Translations under genes and position numbers: made by a program
The notes under the pieces: generated by a model
Databases searched by the model: none
What the model saw: only the letters and a program-made list of their open reading frames with translations
Told to the model about the DNA's origin: nothing
DNA from: Rhytidiadelphus loreus
Taxonomy: Eukaryota > Streptophyta > Bryopsida > Hypnales > Hylocomiaceae
NCBI GenBank assembly: GCA_947034895.1
Contig: OX344762.1
Location: forward strand, 5,151,501 to 5,215,500
Length of the DNA: 64,000 nucleotides
Direction: 5' to 3'
Part shown: in pieces, positions 23,926-35,925 of the stretch
How positions within the stretch are numbered: the first letter of the stretch is position 1
Layout of the letters: the number at the start of each line of letters is the position of its first letter

Positions 23926-26236
23926 GTGACGTGGCTGCCACATGGCAGACAAGTAAGCCTAGGTAAATGGGGGGTAATTTCTGAAAAAGTCAAAGGGTAA
24001 AGTTGACTCTATTAGACGGACGGGACCCTCTACTAGACATCTTCGATGTCGAGTTGTCCGGGTAGACAACCCTGCCCTCATCCTCTATTCCTCTCGTATT
24101 GTAGTAGTGGCCAACCTTGCATGAGCAACCACAGAACCCCCCAAAATTGCACAATCTTGCGCTTGCGTTCCCGAATACCACCTTGTGCCACCTACTGGAC
24201 CACCGAATCTCCAACCTTCCCCAAACGAGCGAAAAAAAAATTCTCGTTTCTGACATGCACGTTGTTGGTCAAAAAATAATACTCGCTTGCTTTCACTTTC
24301 CCGAAGGAAGTTGTGGCCTTGCGTCTACCACAGTGCTTCCACAACGAGTCCAATTTGGGAACAAGCAGCTTATCTCTTCCCTCAACCTCAAAACAGATTT
24401 TACAGCATACCTGGCAAATTTTGCCATCTTCCCCAAGTACACTTTCCGCCCATGGCAATCGGGCAGCCCAGGTGTCTTGCCATTTCCGATTCTGTTCATA
24501 CCCTAGACGTCGGGCACAAGCTAATTCATTAGCAGGAGAAGCCGACTTTGGATCAAGAATCTGTACCTCATTACCTCTGCTTGAAAGTGCCCCGTTATGA
24601 ATTTTGTCGCCACTGCAGCTGGTGCCAAGAAGCACCGGATGAGCACCATCGTCTGCTCCTGAGAATTCCTTGTTGCCAGACACAACCTACGGAGGAGAAT
24701 TACAAATGTCACTTTCCGAACCCAAGCAATGCAATCTCCCCTCGTATAGAAACTTGGCCATCATCGATTGACTTGGAGCCATGACTCCTTGAGAATTGAA
24801 CGAATTGCACGATAGAAAATGCATGAGAAGCAATGCAAAGAAGATGAGAACTCATCTGAGTTAAGCCGCTCCAATCACCACGATTTATAACCACATTTTC
24901 AAATTCTAAGCGATCCAATGTTGCACACCAAGAATTCTCCAATTCACACTTTTGTTAGCTAATCTTTTGCGCCGTGAAGCTGAATTAGCCTACACCGTGT
25001 AATCCTCACCTAACTCACTCAATTGCAAACTACAAGGAACATTGGAAAGTTGAAACCCTAAAACCTGCACACCCCAAAACGAAAACAAACAACCCACAAA
25101 TCCTCGAAGACCTGTAATGGCACCCAGCTGCAAGTTCAGTGAATCAGCAACTAAGAATGATTGCATTAGCATTAATGCAAATGGCGAGGTTCACGCTAGT
25201 GATAGGAGCTTGGCGTCCTACTGAAGGAGGGAGACGATGAGCTAGCGATGGCGCTGATAGAAAAGGGCCATGCAAGGCGGCAATTTGACAAACCCTGGGG
25301 CGGCTGATGAGGCATCCAAGGGCTGCTTGTAAGTCTGTTGCAGGTGAAATTTTTTTTATTTTTTAAAATTTTTGCTTTATCAAATTCGCCAGTGAATTTT
25401 CCACCTCGTTTTTGGCGATTATTCGTCAATAAAAAAATCACAGCCTGCTGTCCATTGACCTTCGATTAGTTAGTTTAAATCAGGGCAAAAATTTGGCATC
25501 TTCCTCTGGAACAATTTATTTTTTTAAATCACTTTTTACAAATTAGAAATTTCAACAAATTTCAACAAATTTTGGCAAATTCAACAATTGTCAATAGTGA
25601 AATTACATTGCACTCAATTTATTTTTTTAAATCACTTTTTACAAAATGAAAATTTGAAATTGGTTCTCTAGATTTATATATACATGGAAAGCCTTAAATT
25701 ATTCCATTTTGATTAATGAGATGAAAGTTATGAGGAGTTTTATTTTGTAGGTAGTTATGAAATCTTTACGCTTAAATAAACTCTCAATTTTCATTATTTT
25801 TTGACATAAAAAAAAATCATAGAATGTACAATTCTAAATGATCTAAAAATTTCAAGCATATAGCCAACTTGCCTTGAAGAATGAATTCAAAAATAACCAC
25901 CATTTTGGACAATTTTTTCATAAAAATGTGACCTTGTGAAATACTATTGCTTGGATTTTTGTAGGGCCCCCTGAAGGATTTTTGTCACCTCAAATGCTAA
26001 TATCTTGCAATTTGCACGGTGATAATTTCTAAATTTTTTTCTATATCTTCTCAAATTACCCTACGCTCAAGTCAGATTCATTAAAAAATAATTCAAAATA
26101 TAAATAAATACTGCATGTAATGAAATTTTCAAAATTATATCATGGCACATATGAATAGTGTAGAAAAGATTAATGAAAATAATGTGAAATTTGAAAAAGC
26201 AAACAATGAAAAATGAAATATGAAAAATAATAAAAA

Positions 26237-26344
26237 CACTACTAGAAAAGGCTGAAATTTCAACAAATTTTGGTTGTACAGTGACCGGAACAACTCGACC
26301 GAATCAACAGAATTGTGTTGAAATTTCAGCCTTTTCTAGTAGTG
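26237..26344. mobile_element. 108-bp CACTA-type MITE in the spacer
   Basis: The ends CACTACTAGAAAAGGCTGAA are inverted and perfect for about 28 bp. The 3-bp TSD is AAA. The perfect TIRs suggest recent movement. Confidence 0.88.
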
Positions 26345-27204
26345 AAAGCTTGACTGTCGCCTCAAAGATGGAAGCCTTCTCCACTGCAGGTTACGTAACA
26401 CTTGATAAAGCCTAGTTCCTCAATAAAGCCTCTGTTGCTAAAATCACGAAATATTCCAAATCCCATGAAATGAAATTATGAAAATTCTAAACTGAGCTAA
26501 CGAAAGGATATTCAATGAAAAAAAAAATGATTTTGCATGGGGTCTAACGAATCTGACCCCAACGTATGGTAGTGTACTATAAGATCCTACAATTACATTT
26601 GTCTGAAAATGATTTTCTTATAAAATTTGGTACTTGTACTAGATATAGCAATTTTCAAACATTTTGGTGAAAACTTAGATGGAGAATTTCATTAAAATGG
26701 CTGTATTTTGTGTGTCATTTTCAGACTATTTGGTTTGAATTGTAAAAGTAACACATTACATGGGATTCAGTCCTTCGAGAGGTCCGTTTTAGGTTGGTTC
26801 CCGTTTCTAGGAACCAACTTGTGTTGTATAAAAAAATTAAATTAAATTAAATTAAAATATTAAAATAAAAAATAGTTATAAAAATAGTTTTAAAATAATA
26901 ATTTTTTAATATTTGCTGATGTAGTCGTCTCTTGACCACATCAGCGTCCTCCGGAGGGAACGCAGGGGAACTCGCAGCCCTCTACTACAGTAGAATCCCA
27001 TCTAATGTTTAGGATAGGTATAGATTTCAAAAATCTAGGACTTGTATGGAGTTCAAACCATGCGATCTAAATTCTGAAAGTGCCATCTATGACACATGTA
27101 GATTATAGACATCTAAGAATGATATAGATCTAAAAAATCTAGGACACTAGTACATTTTAGACCACTTGGTCTGAAGTGTAAAAATTGCCAAAGTTATAGA
27201 ATTT

Positions 27205-28215
27205 TGCCATTTTAACAAAATGGCCCACATAGTCAAAAACCTTTAGGAATTATAGACTCTTTAGTCTTTAGTGTGTCTTACAAATACCCTCAAAAGCATA
27301 TCAAGTCTCTATTTATCAAGCTATTTATAGAAGCTTAATCGCCAATTTTGTCAAAATGGTGGTATTCCATTGACATTCATACATGAAGGAACAGAGACTA
27401 AGGTGTACTGAGGCACATATTCATCTCATATCAAGCATCAATTGTGTCCCAATCATGCGTGCCCAAATCACCACTCATTTACGTATGGCATCGCCCCCAC
27501 CGTCATCTTCCACAAGATCTCATGTTCTAGTTGGTCCATTGAACCACCATTTTAATGGAATACCGCCATTTTAATGAAATTGCCCATCTTATCAATTCAT
27601 TTAAAATTATATTAAACCATCATTGCGGAGTAGTTTGAATCTTGAAACTTTAGAGACCCAAAATGGTCAATTTCATTAAAATGGCGGTATTCCGCACACC
27701 ATTTTAATGGAATATCTTCTACAAAAGAGAATAAGTGTGCCACAATAGGGTCATATATGTGCCAATTTTGTGCCTAACACATTCAAATCACTCCTAGTTC
27801 ATGCATTTCCACTCCCCTCGGACAATCTTTCCATTGTTTTCATTCTTTCAGTGGTTTCATTTTTTGCCATTTTAATGGAATATTGCCATTTTAACGAAAT
27901 TGACCATCAAATGAAAATTACAATGGTAGTCAATTTCATTAAAATGGCGGTATTTAGTTAGTTTGACACTTTTGAGAGTTAAGCCCTTACAATTTGAAAT
28001 GGTCTAAAATCTATACCTATCCTAGATGTTTGAAATCTACATTAGATATCTGAAATCTATGAAAATCCTAGATTTTTTAGGCCATTTGGTTTGAAATCTA
28101 TATTACTCCTATATTTTTGAAATCTATAAATATCCTAGATGTCAATTTGGCAATTTAGACTACACGGTCTGAAAAAAGGCACATGGAATATTGTCATTTT
28201 AATGAAATTGACCAT
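27205..28215. repeat. Cluster of a short motif in both orientations
   Basis: The motif CCGCCATTTTAATGAAATTG and its reverse complement (with variants GTATTCC, AATGG) recur about ten times, at about 27207, 27345, 27548, 27569, 27664, 27700, 27868, 27886, 27930 and 28193; another is near 26686. No coding explanation. Confidence 0.65.
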
Positions 28216-30175
28216 AATGACAAATTGTGCAAATGATTTCATCACTTTTGACGAAGTTTTGGTCAAGTCATTAAGTGGGTTGGTGGTATGGGAAACCCAT
28301 GCATTTAGCTTCTCACTATGTTGATCGGCAATTATCGTTAGCTTCTCACTTGTAGGCTGCAAAATGGACACACTTGTATACTAAGATATGAAATTTTAGA
28401 TTACAAACTTTCTTATAAAGTTTTGTTTTCTGTAATTGAAAATTTGAAATGAAATCAAGTTTTTATGGAAAACATAACTATAACAACCACAAAACTTAGA
28501 AGTTGGCATGTTTGGCAACCAAAAATTAGGATAAGTTGTCGTTTTGACTTTTGACTGTAACCAGAATTTATGGAAAGTTGCAATGAACATTCCAGAGGAA
28601 GATGCCAAATTTTTGCCCTGATTTAAACTAACTAATCGAAGGTCAATGGACAGCAGGCTGTGATTTTTTTATTGACGAATAATCGCCAAAAACGAGGTGG
28701 AAAATTCACTGGCGAATTTGATAAAGCAAAAATTTTAAAAAATAAAAAAAATTTCACCTGCAACAGACTTACAAGCAGCCCTTGGATGCCTCATCAGCCG
28801 CCCCAGGGTTTGTCAAATTGCCGCCTTGCATGGCCCTTTTCTATCAGCGCCATCGCTAGCTCATCGTCTCCCTCCTTCAGTAGGACGCCAAGCTCCTATC
28901 ACTAGCGTGAACCTCGCCATTTGCATTAATGCTAATGCAATCATTCTTAGTTGCTGATTCACTGAACTTGCAGCTGGGTGCCATTACAGGTCTTCGAGGA
29001 TTTGTGGGTTGTTTGTTTTCGTTTTGGGGTGTGCAGGTTTTAGGGTTTCAACTTTCCAATGTTCCTTGTAGTTTGCAATTGAGTGAGTTAGGTGAGGATT
29101 ACACGGTGTAGGCTAATTCAGCTTCACGGCGCAAAAGATTAGCTAACAAAAGTGTGAATTGGAGAATTCTTGGTGTGCAACATTGGATCGCTTAGAATTT
29201 GAAAATGTGGTTATAAATCGTGGTGATTGGAGCGGCTTAACTCAGATGAGTTCTCATCTTCTTTGCATTGCTTCTCATGCATTTTCTATCGTGCAATTCG
29301 TTCAATTCTCAAGGAGTCATGGCTCCAAGTCAATCGATGATGGCCAAGTTTCTATACGAGGGGAGATTGCATTGCTTGGGTTCGGAAAGTGACATTTGTA
29401 ATTCTCCTCCGTAGGTTGTGTCTGGCAACAAGGAATTCTCAGGAGCAGACGATGGTGCTCATCCGGTGCTTCTTGGCACCAGCTGCAGTGGCGACAAAAT
29501 TCATAACGGGGCACTTTCAAGTAGAGGTAATGAGGTACAGATTCTTGATCCAAAGTCGGCTTCTCCTGCTAATGAATTAGCTTGTGCCCGACGTCTAGGG
29601 TATGAACAGAATCGGAAATGGCAAGACACCTGGGCTGCCCGATTGCCATGGGCGGAAAGTGTACTTGGGGAAGATGGCAAAATTTGCCAGGTATGCTGTA
29701 AAATCTGTTTTGAGGTTGAGGGAAGAGATAAGCTGCTTGTTCCCAAATTGGACTCGTTGTGGAAGCACTGTGGTAGACGCAAGGCCACAACTTCCTTCGG
29801 GAAAGTGAAAGCAAGCGAGTATTATTTTTTGACCAACAACGTGCATGTCAGAAACGAGAATTTTTTTTTCGCTCGTTTGGGGAAGGTTGGAGATTCGGTG
29901 GTCCAGTAGGTGGCACAAGGTGGTATTCGGGAACGCAAGCGCAAGATTGTGCAATTTTGGGGGGTTCTGTGGTTGCTCATGCAAGGTTGGCCACTACTAC
30001 AATACGAGAGGAATAGAGGATGAGGGCAGGGTTGTCTACCCGGACAACTCGACATCGAAGATGTCTAGTAGAGGGTCCCGTCCGTCTAATAGAGTCAACT
30101 TTACCCTTTGACTTTTTCAGAAATTACCCCCCATTTACCTAGGCTTACTTGTCTGCCATGTGGCAGCCACGTCAC

Positions 30176-30316
30176 AAATTTAGGGCGACTTCGGGTGGGG
30201 GCGACTACGGGTAGAGGGCGACCGCGGGTAGGGGAGACTGCGGGTAGGGGAGACTGCGGGTAGGGGAGACCGCGGGTAGGGGCGACCGCGGGTAGGGACG
30301 AGTGCGGGTAGGGGCA
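30176..30316. repeat. GC-rich subterminal array, right-arm element, inner end
   Basis: Mirror of 23785-23925, reading GCGACCGCGGGTAGGGG units. Confidence 0.8.
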
Positions 30317-31700
30317 AATTCTGTACTACAATTCAAAACTGCCACTTTTGCTGCATTCATCCAAAAAAATAGATTTTTTCTTTTTTTAGAATCTAACCGT
30401 AAGATCTTGTACTTCACTTGTCTAAGATCACGTGGTAAAAATTTCATGAAGTTTGACCGTATAGATTGGAAGATATTAACAATCAAAGTTGGAAAAAAAA
30501 AATTCTGAACTGTGACCTGCAATTTCAGTTGACTTTGACTGTCATTTGTGGAAATTTTTTGCACTACATACTTTGAATTAAAAGACACATACGTTGAATA
30601 AATAAGTTGAAAGTCTAGGGAAAAATATTCACTAATAAAAGCACTTGATTTGCACTCTTTAACCCCTAAAGGACCATCGTCCCTTTGGTTGACAAATTGG
30701 ATTTTGAGCATGTACCTACAGTCTCATTTTTTGTCATAATTTTTTGAAACTTTTTTTAAAGATAGAAAAACTAATTATCTTTGTGGAAATATAATGTTTT
30801 CTCAAGTGGTGCCTAGGAACAAAAGTTATGCCCAAATAAGTTCAAAACAAAGGCAACAAAAAAAAATTCAAAAATTTTAATTTTTTTTCCTCATATATTA
30901 TATTTTTTTTCTCAACGGAAAGCTTTGATTCATTTCATTTGGATAAGTGGTGTGAAAGTTATAGACAATCTTGTTTTTCTAGCAATCTAAGAATCTTCTT
31001 CAAAAAATAACTTGCAAGATTCATTTCTGAAATTTATTCCACACATTTTTATACTAATTATGTATAAGATCCTATAGTTAGACAATTAGATGTGCAAAAG
31101 GAACAATTTCCTAATTTTTTACTCTTTGCAATAGAAATGGCAATTTTGAATGTTTTTTGGCAAGAAAAAGGCCTTGGTCCTTTAGGGGTTAAGAAATTTT
31201 AAAGTAGAAGTAGGTCCAAGATTGAACAAAAAAATTAAATTGTTAAGAGCTCTAAGATGGAATTGAAACGCAATAATTCCAATGATGAGATTGTTCTAGT
31301 GAGCAAATTAACCTTGTCAAATAAATTTTTAGAAAAATTGTGAAAATTGCATTAAAAAATGAACCCTCCAAGTTTTGTTTTCAAGAAAATGCTAAGTTTG
31401 TCCAAAAAACAAGATTGTCCATAACTTTTGCATTACTAGTCCAATTACAATGAATCAAAGCTTCACATGTAGACAAAAATATAATATTTGAGGTGTCCAC
31501 TGACCTCCATTTTTGGCTTTAGGGTGGCATAACTTTTTCTTTCAAACACTAATTGAAAAAATGCTATATTCCTACAAAGATGATATATTCTTCTATCTTC
31601 AAAAAAAGTTTCAAAAAAATCACGATGAGAATTGAGACTCTAAGCATTATGTGAACCGAGATGAGAATTCCTTAAGAACTCTTGGTCTTCTATGGGTTAA
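30316..31700. mobile_element. Outer piggyBac-like copy in right arm, interrupted
   Basis: Mirror of 22401-23785. Confidence 0.65.
30659..31192. mobile_element. Nested piggyBac-like element, 534 bp, right arm
   Basis: Mirror of 22909-23442, TTAA at both ends. Confidence 0.85.
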
Positions 31701-32057
31701 AATTCAACTTCATTTTTGTAAAATTTCTCACACAATAGTTTAGAAGCAAATAAACTATAATTAATTGTTTGACAAAAATTACAAAATATTTGCACAAGAG
31801 AATTGAAATTTGAAATTCTATACAATAACTTTTGCACTTTGCATTTAGAATATTCAATTCATTTTTTTAAATGTCACATTATATAAAAGTCGTTAATATA
31901 TTTACATTGCTCTTCAAAATTTAAATGCATGCAATGTGACCTATGTTTCTATTTATACTAATCTGGTAATATCATGTCCTATTACAAAAATATTAGTGTG
32001 GAAAACAACTTTAAGGGGCATCATCAACCATGGTTTATCAATGAGCAAGTTTGCCAC

Positions 32058-32333
32058 CTATCCACATATTAATTGCTTCTTTAGAGTAGGCTCAATAAGG
32101 TCACCTAACTTCCTTACAAAGTATCTCACTATCAATGTATTTTCAAATACTTCATTGCCGTATTTTTCCATATCATTCATATTCATTAAGTGGCCAATTT
32201 TTCTAATAGAATACAAGATGGATTTCATCGTATATTTATGATTTTCTTGCATGATCTCTATGGTCCTCTCTGAATGTTGCAGCCCATATACATACGTTAG
32301 AGCCACCCGCCAACAATTCTTTATATCCTCCAA
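32058..32333 (-). pseudogene. Possible captured gene fragment, right arm
   Basis: Mirror of 21768-22043, identical translation. Confidence 0.3.
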
Positions 32334-32950
32334 CTTCTTTTCCTTAATAGGTTAATATCTGTAATGAATCTTAGGAGACTAAAAAATGATAGCAAGGTAC
32401 TTAACAGTAATCCATATAGTTAGCCAATATGTCCTTTTAGTGATAATCACTCATTCTTGAATGACATCAAACGTTTCAATTGAACAACCAAATTGATTAT
32501 TTGCAATGCACAATTACAAGAAAGAACTTGCAAATCATAATAACAATTTTTGCATTAAAATTAGGGAAAATTAAAAAAAACAAGGGAAATTTAAAAAGAC
32601 CCCACCTTATAAAGACCCTAGGAATCAAGAAGAAATTCTATAAACATTCCCAATGGAGTTCCTAAAAATTAGGTCATATATGTATTAACAACTCCAATGT
32701 AATGAAAGAAATCGAGGGGAAATAAACAATAAATGATTTTTACTAATTTAAAATATATATATCTTGAAATTGATATGAAATATCAAGGGTCTAAGAAAAA
32801 AAATATTATTAAGAAACTTTCAAAATCAAAAAGAAAAAGAAGAAAGATGTTTAAAATCTCTTATTTATGCAGGAAATTGTAAAAAAAGGACATCCTCAAA
32901 GCAATGGCTTCCACCTCCATCTACAGTTGCACAATAAAAGAGGTCCCTTT

Positions 32951-33264
32951 CACCCGTGTTCTTTTCTAATAAAGAAGTCGCCCAAGACCCGAAGTCGCCC
33001 CTAGAAGCCTCCCAAAGGCCCAAATTGGCAAATTTGGGCCTTTGGGAGGCCAATTCTTCCCGCCTCCACCCGCGGTTGCCCCCTACCCGAGGTCGCCCTC
33101 ACCCACATTCTCCTCCCAAAGAGGTCGCCTTGACCTGAAGCCGCCCCTAGAAGCCCTTCAAAGGCCCAAATTTGCTAATTTTTAGGCAAAGAGAGGCCAA
33201 TTCTTCCCACCTCCACCCGCAATCGCCCCCCACCCGAGGTCGCCCTGACCCGTGTTCTCCTCCA
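32951..33264. repeat. 147-bp tandem repeat, two units, right arm
   Basis: Mirror of 20690-21150 with one unit missing. This is the only net length difference between the two 10-kb arms. Confidence 0.85.
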
Positions 33265-33718
33265 AGAAAGGTCGCCGAAGACTCAAAGTCACTTGAAGAA
33301 CGCGTTCGATTGCTTTTTGTGGGTGTTGAAGGTAGAAATTGAGAGCTTCATTAGAGTCAATTACTTTTGTTTTAGTTTGCTAGGTGTATTAGTGGACCCT
33401 CTTTGGTAGGTGAGCTAAATAAATGGACCTTGATGAGATTAGATTTTGTAGCTTAAACACCTAATCTCATTTATTAGAAATGAAAGCTCTTCTAAAAATC
33501 TAGTTGCTTTGGATTCTCTATAGTACAACTTGAATTTGACAATATTTTGTTTGATCTATTAATTCGCTCTAGTATATTAATTTTATGACAAGATGTCATC
33601 TTCCATTGAACACTCAATTTTTGCAAACATGTAATTTTTTTAAATATATATCAATGGTTCATTATCATTTATTCGATTGTGATTACATGATATGAAATAA
33701 AATAAAATAAGAAAGATC

Positions 33719-34578
33719 ATACATATCTATCCATCTATTTTTTTGTATTTTGAAATTCATTTGATAAATTATACACTTGTAGAATGACTATTTGAGATTT
33801 GCTTAAATCCATAGGGAAAGTTTTTATTTAAATCTCTTTCCTTTAGTTTTAGGTTAGAGGTGAAGATAGTAAGTAATTCATAAGTACAAAGATGCTTGGT
33901 GAATCAAGAAAATTAAATGGGGAAGGTATTGCAAATATCTTCATGCATTATTTTGTATTTTGAAATACATTGGATAAATTATAGACCCATAGGGTAAATC
34001 TTTGAGATTTGCATAAATTAAATCAAAAGGAGAAGTTTTCATTTAAATCCCTTCCCTACTATTTTTTTAAGTTAGAGATGAAGGTGGTAATAATTCATGA
34101 GTACAAAGATGCTTAGAGAATCAAGAAAAATACACTTGATAAATTATAGACCCATAGGGTAAATCTTTGAGCTTTGCATAAATTAAATCAAAAGGAGAAG
34201 TTTTCATTTAAATCCCTTCCCTACTATTTTTTTAAGTTAGAGATGAAGGTGGTAATAATTCATGAGTACAAAGATGCCTAGAGAATCAAAAAAATTAAAT
34301 GGGGAAGGTATTGTAAATATCTTCATGCATTATTTTGTATTTTGAAATACACTTCATAAATTATAGGTCCTTTAGTAGGATAATTCGTTGAAATATGCAT
34401 AAATTAAATCAAAAAGGGAAATTTTTCTTTAAATCCCTTCCATCTAATTTTTAAGTTAGGGATGATGGATTGATGGTGGTAAATAATTCATGAGTACAAG
34501 AATACTTGGAAAAAAGAAGAATTCAAATGGGAAAGTTTTTTATACAAATCTTCGTGCATTATTTTGTATTTTAAAATC
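33719..34578. repeat. Tandem repeat, about five units near 212 bp, right arm
   Basis: Mirror of 19376-20235. Confidence 0.8.
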
Positions 34579-34593
34579 CACCTCATGAATAAT

Positions 34594-34794
34594 CACTAGA
34601 AGAGAAAGGAATGTTTTAGGTATGGTCTTAGCAATATAGTTCTATAATTTATGACCTTTTAGCAAATTATAGTAAATATTTATTAGAAATACATTTGTTT
34701 TCAATAAAAATTTACTAAAAATCTCCCTAAAGATCATAAGATTGTAGGACTATGCTACTAGGTTGTACTTAAAACAACCTTTTCTCTTGTAGAG
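34594..34794. mobile_element. CACTA-type MITE, 201 bp, right arm
   Basis: Mirror of 19160-19360, with AAT as TSD on this strand. Confidence 0.8.
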
Positions 34795-34807
34795 AATACA
34801 TTGTTAG

Positions 34808-35713
34808 GATGTTAAGCTCTAAAGTCTCAATTGTCTTTGTAGCTTGGAAAATGGATTTCAGGCAACTTCATATAAGGTCAATTTTATATGAAGCTTTTGA
34901 TACTTTTTCATGATATAGATAAACTTGTTAGTTTTATGGGATTGTAATTTGTATTTTAATTGGTGCCAAAGAGCAAGAGTTATACCACAATAAGCCTAAA
35001 TATAAATTAGGTGAACAAAGAAAATTCACAAAAATTTGAATTAAAAATTAAAGTTTTTTGTTTTCATAGATTGGAATTTTTTTGTACTTCAAAAGCTTTG
35101 GTTCATTTTTTTGGGATTGATGGTATAAAAGTTATAGAGCATCTTTTTTTGTGAGCAATCATAGTATCATATTAAAAAAAATCAAGCATAGGATTCTTTT
35201 GGGCCACTCAAGTTTCAAACTTTTTCAAAACAATTAAACAAATAAGTTCAAAAAATTAACTTTGATTCATAGAACAATCTCACCATTGGGATTAGTGTGT
35301 TTTAATTCCATTTTAAAGCTATTAATGATAAAGTTTTTTCTCTCTATGATGTACTTTCTTCTACTTAATAATTTTTTAAAGAATGAAACCACATTATTTT
35401 TAAATTTTAAATTTTTTATATTTTCAAATCAATTTTGAATGATGAAATTTTTTTAATTCAAGACTATAATGTAAACTTTTTTAAGTTAAGAAGATTCAAA
35501 GTAGCTTGTCAATATGTCACAAATGTGATTTCTTCACTTGAACACATTTACCTTGCAATCTATGTGGTGAAAGTGTTTGAAATTTTTTCTACACATTGTC
35601 ATACTATTCTACTTTAAGATCCTACGATTACATATTCAAAAATACCATTAATTAATTAATTTTTTTTTGTACTAGAAATAGTAGTTTTGAAAGTTTTTTT
35701 GGACAATTGCAAC
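34808..35713. mobile_element. Degenerate piggyBac-like copy in right arm
   Basis: Mirror of 18241-19146. Confidence 0.55.
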
Positions 35714-35925
35714 AAAGAGGTCGCCCCTAGGGACCAGAAGTCGCCCCTAGGGACCAGAGGTCGCCCCTAGACCCGCAATCGCCCTAGATTTTGGACCCGT
35801 AGTCGCCCCCTACCCGCGGTCGCCCCTAGACCCGCAGTCGCCCTAGATTGTGGACCTGCAGTCGCCCTAGATTGTGGACCCGCAGTCGCCCCCTACCCGT
35901 GGTCGCCTCTACCCGCGGTCGCCCC
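35714..35925. repeat. GC-rich subterminal array, right-arm element, outer end
   Basis: Mirror of 18029-18240, reading ACCCGCGGTCGCCCC units. Confidence 0.8.

Larger units (their letters stand above)
17841..24074. mobile_element. Giant non-autonomous hAT-type element, left-arm copy (6,234 bp)
   Basis: The ends are CAGGGTTGTCTTGTC and, from the other side, CAGGGTTGTCTACCC. An exact 8-bp TSD flanks it (CCCTCATC at 17833-17840 and 24075-24082, i.e. GATGAGGG on the other strand). Both the TSD length and the CAGGG ends fit hAT. It encodes no transposase. GC-rich subterminal arrays in opposite orientation lie inside both ends; the AT-rich core holds piggyBac-like copies, a CACTA MITE, 212-bp tandem units and the 147-bp tandem array. 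It is inserted in the hAT transposase relic between GWPLLQYE and LFELLQVPDF. Confidence 0.92.
16027..24683 (-). pseudogene. hAT transposase relic, copy A (split by a 6.2-kb element)
   Basis: Read right to left. The N-terminal part (24683-24192) has a zinc-finger-like segment with ICQVCCKIC, then DSLWKHCGRRKA. A frame past a stop (VAQGG...RKRKIVQFWGVLW) leads to the insertion at 24074. After it, 17771-16980 carries the transposase core (FFSLSVDEVN, HCMAHRTNLA, TRWLSLLKPLKR) and 16899-16027 ends with the C-terminal dimerisation region (GSVEDERTFSTLSFMKSKLR). Frameshifts (near 16990 and in the A run near 17790), an in-frame TAG (antisense near 16905) and the insertion show it is dead. It resembles the ZNF862-like hAT genes of plants. 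An older leader lies at about 24700-25440. Confidence 0.85.
15443..25511 (+). repeat. Left arm of a giant inverted repeat (10,069 bp)
   Basis: The arm pairs with 28590-38511 read backwards. Paired positions sum to 53954 in the outer part and 54101 in the inner part; the change of 147 falls in the tandem array near 20.7-21.1 kb. Substitutions I found between arms: 15468/38486, 15495/38459, 15592/38362, 15885/38069 and 24579/29522. The outer edge is TGAATATATTAAG and the inner edge is CTTCCTCTGGAA. No TSD was found around the whole structure. Confidence 0.95.
25512..28589. other. Unique spacer (loop) of the inverted repeat, 3,078 bp
   Basis: AT-rich, with no gene. It starts with a 31-bp word (CAATTTATTTTTTTAAATCA...) that recurs exactly at 25615. 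About 25640-26080 resembles the interior of the piggyBac-like family. It also holds a 108-bp CACTA MITE, two small hairpins (about 26790-26820 and 26914-26945), a TTAAA microsatellite near 26830 and a cluster of a short inverted motif. Confidence 0.7.

Noticed and set aside
24117..24506. Plus-strand frames antisense to the zinc-finger part of the hAT relic
   Set aside because: The minus strand carries the recognisable CxxC and LWKH motifs; these are shadows.
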